Source: Rhodospirillaceae bacterium
GTDB lineage: Bacteria > Pseudomonadota > Alphaproteobacteria > Bin65
Reading direction: 5' to 3'
NCBI GenBank assembly: GCA_028819475.1
Contig: JAPPLJ010000038.1
Span: 1-43,208 of the forward strand
Length of the DNA: 43,208 nt
Below are positions 1 to 9,000 of this stretch, one piece after another. Each line of letters begins with the position of its first letter. Position 1 is the first letter of the stretch. The notes beneath the pieces were generated by a model. The model made no database searches. It had not been told where the DNA came from and saw only the letters and a list, made by a program, of their open reading frames with translations. The translations under genes were made by a program, and so were the position numbers.

Positions 1-57
1 CCGCATCCCGAACGCCAATCCCTCGCGTAATCGACGCCTATCAGGGAATCGAGGTTC

Positions 58-86
58 TTGACGGTCCCGAAGGTTGGCGGCTAAAT
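58..86 (+). promoter_or_regulatory. Predicted sigma70-type promoter of ihfA
   Basis: A TTGACG hexamer (58-63) and CTAAAT (81-86) are separated by exactly 17 bp, placing a start site near position 93 and the ATG of ihfA at 111. The assignment rests only on similarity to the -35/-10 consensus and on spacing. The frame of ihfA is also open to the left edge, so an upstream gene in the same operon cannot be excluded. Confidence 0.5.
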
Positions 87-110
87 CTGTCGGCTGTTGG
101 GGAGGCGGCA

Positions 111-413
111 ATGGCAGCAAACACGATAACGCGGGCCGATCTCGGCGAGGCGGTCTACGAGGAGATCGGGCTGTCGCGCAACGATTCGGCGAAACTGGTC
201 GAATCGGTGCTTGCAGAAGTATGCGATGCGCTGGTCGGCGGCGAGAATGTCAAGATTTCATCTTTTGGCAGTTTCATGTTGCGCAACAAGGGGGAGCGGA
301 CGGGCCGCAATCCGAAAACCGGCGAGGAAGTACCGATCTCGCCGCGGCGCGTCCTGGTTTTCCGGCCGTCGAATATTTTGAAAGAGCGCCTGAACCGGCC
401 GGACAGCGACTAG
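111..413 (+). CDS. ihfA: Integration host factor subunit alpha
   Basis: This 100-residue protein has the full HU/IHF fold. An N-terminal helical part begins [18 protein letters not shown]. It is followed by the [13 protein letters not shown] strand motif and the DNA-binding arm [12 protein letters not shown] with its intercalating proline. The C-terminal [12 protein letters not shown] is typical of IHF alpha rather than HU. IHF works as an alpha/beta heterodimer that sharply bends DNA in recombination, replication and transcription. The start is supported by a GGGGAGG ribosome site 5 bases upstream. The next gene is a MerR-type regulator 49 bases downstream and then tRNA-Pro, an order common in Alphaproteobacteria, where fabH/plsX usually lie just upstream (here beyond the window edge). 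Confidence 0.96.
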   Translation: MAANTITRADLGEAVYEEIGLSRNDSAKLVESVLAEVCDALVGGENVKISSFGSFMLRNKGERTGRNPKTGEEVPISPRRVLVFRPSNILKERLNRPDSD

Positions 414-462
414 CGCTGCAGCGCGGCGGGCGGACGGGCACCGCTGACAGGATAGAGCAACC

Positions 463-1122
463 ATGGCGTCCTCGAACGACGATCCCGCGAATGCGAATCG
501 AGGGATGAGCCGCCGCACCAAATCGGCGGACGCCTTTCGCACGATCAGCGAAGTTTCCGGCGAAGTCGGCGTGCCGCAGCATGTGCTTCGGTTCTGGGAG
601 ACCAAATTCAGCCAGATCAAACCCCTGAAGCGGGGCGGCGGGCGGCGCTATTACCGGCCCGAAGACATCGACCTGCTCAACCGGATCAGGGCCTGGCTGT
701 ACGATGACGGCTACACGATCAAGGGCGTCCAGAAACTCTTGCGCGAAGGCGGTACGGCCGCCTCTTCCGGGGCCGGCCGGGCGTCCGCCGCCGCGGAACG
801 GGCGCAGGCCGGCGGAGACGGGCACGCACCGGCCGGGCCGGCGGCGCCGGAACGCACGCGCGCAGCGCCCGAACCTCCGGTGTTGCGCCGGCCGGAAGCG
901 GCGCCGGAAGGCGTCGCGGCCGGAGAGGCCGGAGCGGGCGGTTCGGCCGCTGCGCCGGTCGGAGAGGCGCCCCGCGCCGCCGATGCGGCCGTCGCCGGTC
1001 CCGATCCCGAAGCGCCGGAGTCGGCGGACCGGATCTCCCTTGAGCGGGCCAGCCTGGCCAGCCTGATCGACGGTCTGGAAGAGGTCCGCGACCGGCTGCG
1101 CGGTCCGCCGCCGGAGCCGTAG
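463..1122 (+). CDS. MerR family transcriptional regulator with low-complexity tail
   Basis: Residues ~22-105 form a MerR-type winged helix: [22 protein letters not shown] is followed by a [15 protein letters not shown] wing and a dimerisation-type helix ([20 protein letters not shown]). The remaining ~115 residues are Ala/Pro/Gly/Glu-rich, without recognisable effector-binding cysteines, then a short C-terminal helix ([16 protein letters not shown]). This is the MerR-like gene usually found downstream of ihfA in Alphaproteobacteria; its target is not known to me. The ATG at 463 has an AGGA about 11 bases upstream. An internal ATG at 505 is an alternative start that would only drop a non-conserved leader. 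Confidence 0.85.
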   Translation: MASSNDDPANANRGMSRRTKSADAFRTISEVSGEVGVPQHVLRFWETKFSQIKPLKRGGGRRYYRPEDIDLLNRIRAWLYDDGYTIKGVQKLLREGGTAASSGAGRASAAAERAQAGGDGHAPAGPAAPERTRAAPEPPVLRRPEAAPEGVAAGEAGAGGSAAAPVGEAPRAADAAVAGPDPEAPESADRISLERASLASLIDGLEEVRDRLRGPPPEP

Positions 1123-1164
1123 GCCGGCAGCGCCGATCGGGCGGACGGGCGGCGCGGAGCCGCG

Positions 1165-1193
1165 TTGTAACCGCACCCGCCCTGTTCTATTTT
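1165..1193 (+). promoter_or_regulatory. Predicted promoter of tRNA-Pro
   Basis: TTGTAA (1165-1170) and TATTTT (1188-1193) are separated by 17 bp. The expected start point lies a few bases before the mature tRNA 5' end at 1204. The placement between merR and the tRNA supports independent transcription. Based on consensus and spacing only. Confidence 0.45.
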
Positions 1194-1203
1194 CCACACC
1201 GGC

Positions 1204-1280
1204 CGGAGCGTGGCGCAGCCAGGTAGCGCGTCTGACTGGGGGTCAGAAGGTCGTGGGTTCGAATCCCGCCGCTCCGACCA
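1204..1280 (+). tRNA. tRNA-Pro (anticodon GGG)
   Basis: The 77-nt gene folds as a canonical cloverleaf. The acceptor strand CGGAGCG pairs with CGCTCCG and CCA is encoded at 1278-1280. The anticodon stem TCTGA/TCAGA encloses loop CTGGGGG, giving anticodon GGG. The T-arm contains GTTCGAATC. It sits directly downstream of the ihfA-merR pair. The 3' ends of tRNA genes are frequent integration sites, but I found no repeat of this 3' end elsewhere in the window. Confidence 0.97.
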
Positions 1281-1657
1281 TTCACCGGAGAACAGCAGAC
1301 AGACGGGCTATCGGCGAAGCCCGGCCCGAGATCGCCGCCAGGCAGAGGAAGCCGCGCGCAGCCGGGATGTTGGCGATTTCGCCGCACCGCACCCGACCCG
1401 GCCGCTCGACCGCCCGGCGCTTCCGGGCGCCGGCCCGGTTCGGCTGGACATGGCGCTTCGAGGCGGTCTCCGGATGCGTCCGCTCGCCCGGGAAACGGCC
1501 TCGTCGATTGCCGCTCGTCCGCCATGTTCCATCACGAGGTGGGGATTGAATGTCAAATTCTCCGATTGCTCGAAACCCCTACACATCGAGGAAATTCCTG
1601 CGACAAACCCCGGTGCAGAATAAGTCTGCATTCGATCGTCATCGGGAGTAAAATTAC
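1281..1657 (+). other. Non-coding spacer and leader of the ACP gene
   Basis: About 377 bases between tRNA-Pro and the ACP gene. The left two thirds are GC-rich with only shadow frames. The last ~130 bases are more AT-rich than the surroundings and probably carry the promoter and leader of the ACP gene, but I could not identify convincing -35/-10 boxes. A ribosome site GGGAG lies at 1644-1648. Confidence 0.5.
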
Positions 1658-1888
1658 ATGTCAGCTACACAAGACCGTGTCAGAGCGCTTTTCCGCGAGC
1701 ATCTGGATGCCGACCGCGATCCGGATTTCGGCGTCGGATTGGGCGATTCGGGGATATCGTCGATGGACGCCGTCAAATTCGTCAAAGCGTGTGGAGAGGC
1801 GTTCGGCGTGGAGATGCGCGCCGAAGACGTTGCGGACTTCCAGACTTTGGGCGACGTCGTCACATATCTGGATGCCAATGCCGGTTGA
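1658..1888 (+). CDS. Discrete acyl carrier protein
   Basis: A 76-residue protein of ACP size with the expected helix pattern. It carries the phosphopantetheine attachment motif as GDSGISSMDAVKF, so Ser35 is the likely attachment residue. The usual Asp-Ser-Leu is Ser-Ser-Met here, which marks it as a specialised carrier rather than the housekeeping fatty-acid ACP. GGGAG lies 9 bases before the ATG. It is followed by a hairpin and then by an alpha/beta hydrolase, and both converge on the giant PKS, whose last KS has no carrier domain of its own. I infer, without direct proof, that this ACP serves that PKS in trans. Confidence 0.88.
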   Translation: MSATQDRVRALFREHLDADRDPDFGVGLGDSGISSMDAVKFVKACGEAFGVEMRAEDVADFQTLGDVVTYLDANAG

Positions 1889-1933
1889 TTGTTCCGGGCT
1901 AGGACATAGCCCGGAGTAATCCATACCGATCAA

Positions 1934-1964
1934 GCCGAGGGCCCTGATTTCCGGGGTCCTCGGC
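1934..1964 (+). terminator. Hairpin downstream of the ACP gene
   Basis: GCCGAGG (1934-1940) pairs with CCTCGGC (1958-1964), and an inner CCC/GGG pairing strengthens the stem. There is no T-run after it, so it may be a pause, an RNA-stability element or a weak terminator between the ACP gene and the hydrolase. Confidence 0.4.
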
Positions 1965-2114
1965 GCGTCGGGGGGACAGAGGCACCCCGGAAACGGCCGG
2001 TGTCGCAGAGGCGCCGGACGCTTCCGACAGGCTGCCACGACGCAGCGGTCCTTGCGTCGTGTCTTCCGTTCCCCGGCGGGACGATGAATTCGGGGATCGT
2101 ACGGGAGCACAACC

Positions 2115-3014
2115 GTGACCTCAGAGACGGTCTGGGAAATCCCCGAGCCTATTTCCGTGTGCGAGGTCCGACTCCACGACGGGTCGGTCACCTCCGTGCG
2201 CCGTCACGGAAATCCATCCGGCCTCCGGCTCGTTCTGAGCCACGGCAACGGCCTTGCGATCGATCTCTACTACCCCTTCTGGTCACTGTTTCTCGATGAC
2301 TTCGATGTGATGGTCTTCGACATCCGAAACCACGGCTGGAACACCGTCGGCGTTCGGCAAAACCACAATATTCCCATTCTGATGCATGACCATGATCTCA
2401 TCCTCGAGGCCGTTTTCGGTCGATACGGGGAAAAGACCACTGTCGGCGTGTTCCACTCCATATCCGCCCTGATTTCGCTTCTGTCGTTCTCCAGGCGCTT
2501 TTCGGCGCAAATTCTTTTCGATCCGCCCCTTTGCAAGCCGACGGCGAACGAGGCGGAGTTCGATGCGGCCGTCGAGCGGCAGGCGGGACTGGTCCGGCGG
2601 CGCGGACATCGGTTCGAGTCGCAGGAGGAGTATGCCGAGTTCCTGGCCTACATGCGGGGGTTCAGGCGCGTCGTGCCCGGGGTGCGCGAGCTCATGGCCC
2701 GCACCACGCTTCGCCGATCCCCGGACGGGGACGGTTTCGAGCTCCGATGTCCTCGCGAGTATGAGGCGCAGATTGTGGACTATGTCCGGAGCTTCTCGCC
2801 GCTCATGGACCTGGAGGAGCTTTCCTGCCCGACGAAGGTCATCGGCGCCGATCCGACGCTGCCGAGCACCTACCTGCCGGCGTTCGACCTGAGCAAGATG
2901 ATGACCGTGGACTACGATTTCCTGCCCGAGTCGACCCACTTTCTCCAACTCGAGCAGCCGGCAGTATGCGCTGCTCTGCTTCGGGATTTTCTCGCGAGCA
3001 ACCGGTTTTTGTAG
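2115..3014 (+). CDS. Alpha/beta hydrolase, thioesterase-like
   Basis: A 299-residue single-domain alpha/beta hydrolase. The oxyanion loop region is LVLSHGNGLAIDLYYPF and the following strand has FDIRNHGWN. The nucleophile elbow reads GVFHSISAL, a degenerate form of GxSxG in which the last Gly is Ser. A late Asp (VIGADPTL) and a His in PESTHFLQLEQP complete a plausible Ser-Asp-His triad. GTG is the chosen start because GGGAG lies 7 bases upstream and no better ATG precedes the fold. It lies after the discrete ACP gene and its stop is only 45 bases from the PKS stop in convergent orientation. A stand-alone chain-releasing thioesterase/lipase role is the best guess. Substrate unknown. Confidence 0.75.
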   Translation: MTSETVWEIPEPISVCEVRLHDGSVTSVRRHGNPSGLRLVLSHGNGLAIDLYYPFWSLFLDDFDVMVFDIRNHGWNTVGVRQNHNIPILMHDHDLILEAVFGRYGEKTTVGVFHSISALISLLSFSRRFSAQILFDPPLCKPTANEAEFDAAVERQAGLVRRRGHRFESQEEYAEFLAYMRGFRRVVPGVRELMARTTLRRSPDGDGFELRCPREYEAQIVDYVRSFSPLMDLEELSCPTKVIGADPTLPSTYLPAFDLSKMMTVDYDFLPESTHFLQLEQPAVCAALLRDFLASNRFL

Positions 3015-3059
3015 GGCCGCCGGCGCGCAAGCCCGGATATGGGCATGCCCGCCGCGCGA

Positions 3060-6000
3060 TTACGTCTTCAGTGAACCGACCCAATAGCGCCGGCGCTCGA
3101 ACGGGTAGCCGGGCACGGGGATGCGGCACCGCGTCTCTCCCGCAAAGAGCCCGGCAAACGCGACCGGGAGCCCCGCCTCGTAGGCGCGGGCCACCGCCTC
3201 CACGAAGCCGGCATCGCCGTCCGGCGCGGAGCCGTTTCCGCCGGTCGCCCCGGGACCCGGCAGCACGACCGGTCGGCCGGCGCCGTTCCCGGCCTCCCCG
3301 GCGCCGCCCGCGGACTTCGGCCAGTGCGAGGCGATCGTCGGGCCGACCGAGCCGCGGGGGCCGATCTCCACGACCGCCCCCACCTCCCGGTCCGCCAGCG
3401 TCCGGATGCACGGCCCGTACGCGGCAGGCTCATGCAGATGCCGAAGCCCGCAAGCCGTTTCGAGCACCTCTTCGGACCTCAACGCCCGGCCTGTGACGCC
3501 GCTGACGAGAGCAATGGTCGGCGGCCTGAACGCTATTCCCGCGAGCGCCGCATCGAGACCGTCTTCCGAGGCGGCGGCTTTCGCCGCTTCCCGCGCCACG
3601 GCAAGGCGAATTCCCTGTTCGAGATCCAGCACCCCGGCCGCATGGGCCGCGGCGAGTTCCCCGGCGCCGAACCCGACAACCGCGCTGGGCCGGACTCCGA
3701 CGCTCGACCACAGCGCGGTAAGCGCACACTGGAGCGCATAGAGCGCCGGGCCGTCGAGCGCTTGCTCCGGGCCGGATTCGCCGGACATCCGGTCGAGCAG
3801 CGACGCGCCCCCTTCCGCGCGAAGGGCCGCGTCGCAGCGGTCGAAGAGCGCCTTCGCCACCGGCTCGCTACGATAGAGGGCCTCTGCCGCGGCAGCCGCA
3901 CCTTCACCGTCGCCGGGATACACGAACGCCGTCTTCGGCGGCTCGCAACCGCCAGGTCCGTTCGACCTGTCGGCGAGAGCGCTCAAGCCCGCCCGGAGCG
4001 ACGCCGCATCGTCAAAGACGACGCCGGCGCGGTGGGCGAAGTGGCTGCGGCCGATTCCGGCCGTCCACGCCATGTCGGCGAGCAACGAGTCTACCGCGGA
4101 CCGGCCGTTCGCCGCCGCTCCGTTGCGCTCGTCGAGCCACGAGAGGTACCGCCCGGCAAGCGTTCGCAAGGCGCCGTCCGACTTGCCCGAAAGCGGCAGG
4201 AGCCGAACCGCGCGCGGGCCGTGCGCTTCCGGCACCGGCGCCTGGTCCGGGCCGGGATCGGGAAGAGCAATTGCGACCGCGCCCGGAGCCCCTTCCGGGG
4301 CCGCCGCATCGGCGGATCGATCGGCGCCGTTCGGTGCCGCATATCCCTCCACCACGAGGTGCGCGTTCGCGCCGGAGATCCCGAAAGCGCTCACCGCCGC
4401 GCGGGGCGGCCGGCCGCCGTCGACCGGCCAGTCCGTCGGTTCCGAGGTCACCCGAACCGGAAGCCGGTCCCAGTCCAGGTGCGGATTCGGTGCGTCGAAG
4501 TGCAGGTGTTTCGGGATCACGCCGCGGCGCATCGCGAGCACGACCTTGATGATCCCCGCGACGCCCGCCGCTGCCTCGAGATGACCGATGTTCGTCTTGA
4601 CCGTGCCGATCAACAGCGGGCGGGCAGGGTCCCGCCCCTCGCCGTAGACCGCTGCCGCCGCCTGCACCTCGATGGGGTCTCCGAGTTCCGAGGCGGTGCC
4701 GTGCGCCTCGAGATAATCCACTTCGGCAGGAGCGATCCCGGCCCGGGACAGGGCGTCCTCGATCACCGCCTCCTGGGCCGGCCCGTTCGGTACCGTCATG
4801 CCCGCGCTCGCACCGTTGTGGTTCACGGCCGTTCCGCGGACGACCGCCCAGATGGGGTCGCCATCCGCCTCGGCGTCGGCGAGCCGCTTGAGGACGACGA
4901 TGCCGCAGCCCTCGCCGCGCACATAACCGTCCGCGGCCGCATCGAAGGCCCTGCATTGTCCGGTCGAAGACAGCAAGCCGACTTCGACGAAGAATTTCGT
5001 AATCACGGGGGACAGGATCGCGTTGACTCCGCCCGCGAGTGCGAGGTTCACCTCGCCGCGGTGCAACGCCGCGACGGCCTCGTGCACCGCGGCAAGCGAC
5101 GAGGCGCAGGTCATGTCGAAGGGGATCGCCGGACCCATGAGCCCCAGCGCGAAGGCGACCCGCCCGGCGGCCACGCTCCCCGCGGTCTCGAGGACCGCCA
5201 TGTCCTCCCCGCTCCTGGCGATCACCTCCCGGTACTCGGAGCCGCTGATCCCGACATACACACCCGTGCGGCTGCCTTCGAGCCCGCCGGGGTCGATTCC
5301 CGCGTCCTCGAGCGCCAGCCAGCTCGTTTCGAGCAGCATCCGTTGCTGCGGGTCGACGGTCCGCGCCTCGATCGGCCGGATCCCGAAGAACCGTGCATCG
5401 AACTCGTCGATGCCCGAGACGAAACCGCCGCGCCGGAACGCGGCATTGTCGAAACCGGGGTCTCCGCCGGGCCCGGGTCCGGCACCGGAGTCGGGCCGTC
5501 TGTCCGCGATCGCGTCGACGCCGGCCTCGAGCTGATTCCAGAAAGCGGCGAGACCGGTAGCGCCGGGGAACCGGCAAGCCATGCCGACGATCGCGATCCC
5601 GTCGCGTTCGGCGGCGCGATTGTCCGCACGGGACGACGGCAGCGGCCGCCGGTCGGGCCTTCTGCGCCGCGGCTGCGCGGCCGGCCGCGCATCCGTCTCA
5701 GGCGCACCGCCCGCGCCGAGGTCTCCGAGCTCGCCGTCCAGGAAACGCGCGAGGGCGGCCGTGTGGGGATAGTCGAACATCACCGTGTTCGACGCGGTAT
5801 AGACTCCGTCCAATCCCCGGTTCAGGCGGTTGCGGAGTTCTACCGCCATCAGCGAATCCATCCCGAGATCGAAGAATCTCGCGGTCGGGGATGGCGGCGA
5901 CGACAAACGCAGCACCGCCTGCAACTCCTCCCGGAGGAAGGAGGCGAGCACGTCTTCCCGTTCCCCGGCGGGCGCCGCCCGGAGCCGGGACAGGAGATCG

Positions 6001-9000
6001 TTTTCCGGAGCGGCGGCCGCAGGTTCGGCCTCGGCCGAGGTCCGGGTCAGGAGATCTTCCAGGAGCGCCGGGCTCGCGCCGAAGCTCTCGGCATAGACCG
6101 ACCAGTCGACCGCCGTCACCGCCCCGGCCGTGAGATCCTGCGACACGAGCTGATCGAAGGCCCGCAAGCCCTGCTGCGGCGTGACCCAGCGTACGCCGCG
6201 GGCCGCGAGATGCTCCTCGATCCGGTCCCGCTGCTCTTCCGCCTCGCCGACTCCCGACCACGCGCCCCAGGCGATGGCCTGACCCGGCAGCCCCTGGGCG
6301 CGCCGGTGGGCGGCGAGCCGGTCGAGATACGCGTTGGCGGAGGCGTGGTTCGCCTGGCCCGCCGATCCGAGGATCCCCACCACGCTTGAGAAGAGGATGA
6401 AGAGATCCAGATCGCGGTCCTCGGTCGCCCGGTGCAGGTGCCAGGCGCCCAGTATCTTCGGCCACAGGACCTGTTCGAACCGCTCCCAGCTCTGGTTCCC
6501 GAGCGCGCCGTCCGACAGCACGCCCACGCTGTGGATCACCCCGGCGAGCGGAGGAAGCTCGGCATCCATCCGCGCAAGCATCGCATCCACCGCCGCGCCG
6601 TCCGTCATGTCGGCAAGCTCGACGCGAACCGTGACGCCGCGCGCTTCGAGCGCGCGTATCGCGTCCTCGACGGCGGGATCGGGGGGACGGCGCCCGTTCA
6701 GCACGATCGTTTTCGCGCCCCGGTCCGCGAGCTGGCCGGCCACTGCGCAGCCGATCCCGCCCAAGCCCCCGGTGACGAGATAGGTCCGGTCCTCCCGCAG
6801 CCGGCCCTTTGTGAGCGGCGGCATGGTGAGGACGATCTTTCCGATATGCCGCGCCGAGCGCATGAACGCCATCGCCGGCGCCGCCTCGGCGAGCGGCCAA
6901 CTGCTGCGCGGCAGCGGGGACAGCTCTCCTGCGGCGAGCCGGCCCATCACGCTCCCCAGCGCCGCACCCGGCCGGGCGGGATCGGATTCCTTGAGAACGT
7001 CCAGCCGCAATACCGAGTAGGCCACGTCCGGGCGGGTCTCAGACATCGCCGCCTCGCTCCAGATGTCCCGCGCGCCAAGCTCGACGAAGCGGCCGTCGGG
7101 CGCGAGACATTCGAGACTCGCTTCGATGAAGCCCGGCCCGGTCAGGCTGTTCAGCACGACGTGGACGCCCGCGCCGGCGGTCGCATCGAGAATCTCCTTG
7201 CCGAAGGCGGTCTGCCGGCTGTCGAACACCTGCGAGATACCGAGCGATCGGAGATAGGCCTGCTTGGACGCGCTCGCCGTCGCGATCACTTCCGCGCCGG
7301 CGGCGTGGGCCAGCTGGATCGCCGCGAGCCCGACCCCGCCGGCTGCGGCGTGGATCAACACCCGCTCGCCGGCCTTCAGCCCGGCCAGATCGAACGCGAG
7401 CGCCGCGGTGGTGAAGGCCACCGGAACGGTCGCCAGCGCCGCCGCCGGCATCCGCTCCGGTGCCGGCGCCACGAGCTCGCCCCGGGTCACGACTTCCGGT
7501 CCGAACGCGCCGAACGCAAGGCCGACCACCCGGTCGCCGACCGCGACGTCCGCGACCTCCGGTCCCGCCTCGACGATCCGGCCGCACATCTCGCGGCCGA
7601 GCAATCCGGTATCGAGCGCTCCGGTCGCCCGTAGCACGTCGCGGAAATTGAGACCCGCCGCCTCGACCGCCACCCGAACCTCTCCGGGCTCAAGCCCGTC
7701 CGATGGCGCCGTCTCCACCCGCAGGCCGTCCAGTGATCCGCCCTCGTCGGGCGCAAGCCGCCAGCCGGCGTCGTCCGGGAACGCGATACGCGGCGTTGCG
7801 GACCCGGTCCGGACGAGGCGCGCGACATGCCGCCTGCCGCGCCGGAAGGCGATGTGGTTCTCCGAACCGGGGAACAGCAGCTCCTCGGCAAGTTCCGACC
7901 GCTGCGCTGTGTCTTCGGGGTCGAGATCGATCATCCGCGCCCCGAGCTGCAGCGCTTCTCTCGCCACTGCCTTGCCGAAGCCCCACAGCGCCGCCCCGGC
8001 GATCTCGCCGTCGCGTTCGCGCTCCAGCGACTGGGCGCCCCGGGTGACGAGCCACAGGCCCTTCGCGGGCGTAGCGCCTGCGTCCAGAACTCCCTGGACG
8101 AGCGAAAGAGCGCTCGTGACTGCCTTTTTCACGTCGTGCGCGACCTGTTCGGTCGTGGCCGTTGCGCCGCGCCCGTCGAGCGCCGCGAGATGGACAATGC
8201 CGTGGAGGGGCGCATCGCCGGGCAGCCCCTCGACGAGCGAACGCCAGGATTCCCGGCGTTCCGTCTGGACGAACGACCTGAAGACGCCGGCCCCGGTGAC
8301 CGGCGCCGCGTCTGCCGCCTCGTCCTCTCCCGTGATCACCACGGTCTGATTCCGGGCCGCAAGCGCCGCAGCGAGTTCCTCGCCGACACCGTCGCGATCC
8401 GGCGCCACGATCCAGACGCCGCGGGGAAGGGCGACCTCCTCCGGGCCTCGCGCCACGATGATTCCCGGACCGAGCGGCCGCCCGTCGTCGAAAGTGTCGA
8501 CCCCCAGCACCTCCGTCTCCGCGAAACCCGCATCCGAGAATGCCCGGCGCCAGGTCTCGGGAGCCGCGAGCGCGTGGTCCGGCCGGTAGCTGTCGGCGAA
8601 GCGCCACCAGCCGTCCAGCATCCCGAAGGTGAGATCCTGGAGGTGCCGGCCGCGTATGAGTTCGAGAGCCAGGAGCTGGCCCCGGGGCGCAAGCAGAGAC
8701 CGGCAGTGGGCCAGCGTCTCCCCGAGGTCCCGGGTGGTGTGGAGCACGTTCGCCGCGACGACCAGGTCGTAGCCGTGAGGGTCGAAACCCTGCGCCGCCG
8801 GATCCGTCTCGATATCGAGCGCCCGATACTCGATTGGCGCCCCGCTCGCCGCGAAGCGCGATTCCGCCTCGGCAAAGAATCCCGCCGATATGTCGGTAAA
8901 CATGTAGTCGAAACGCCCTTCCGGAAGCTCCGACAGGATCGGCTCGGTCGCCGATCCGGTGCCCGCCCCGACCTCCAGCACCCGCAGGCGCCGGCCTTCC

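Noticed and set aside
1204..1280. tRNA-Pro as a proven attachment site of a genomic island.
   Set aside because: No integrase gene and no second copy of the tRNA 3' end were found in the window; kept only as a low-weight hypothesis.
1210..1623. Frames of about 100-137 codons in both strands around and after tRNA-Pro.
   Set aside because: They overlap the tRNA or have biased, motif-free translations and no plausible ribosome sites.
3324..6389. Long + strand open frames inside the PKS (for example 3324-6389 and 7827-13970).
   Set aside because: Their translations are Arg/Gly-rich low-complexity products antisense to well-defined PKS domains, a normal effect of high GC content.
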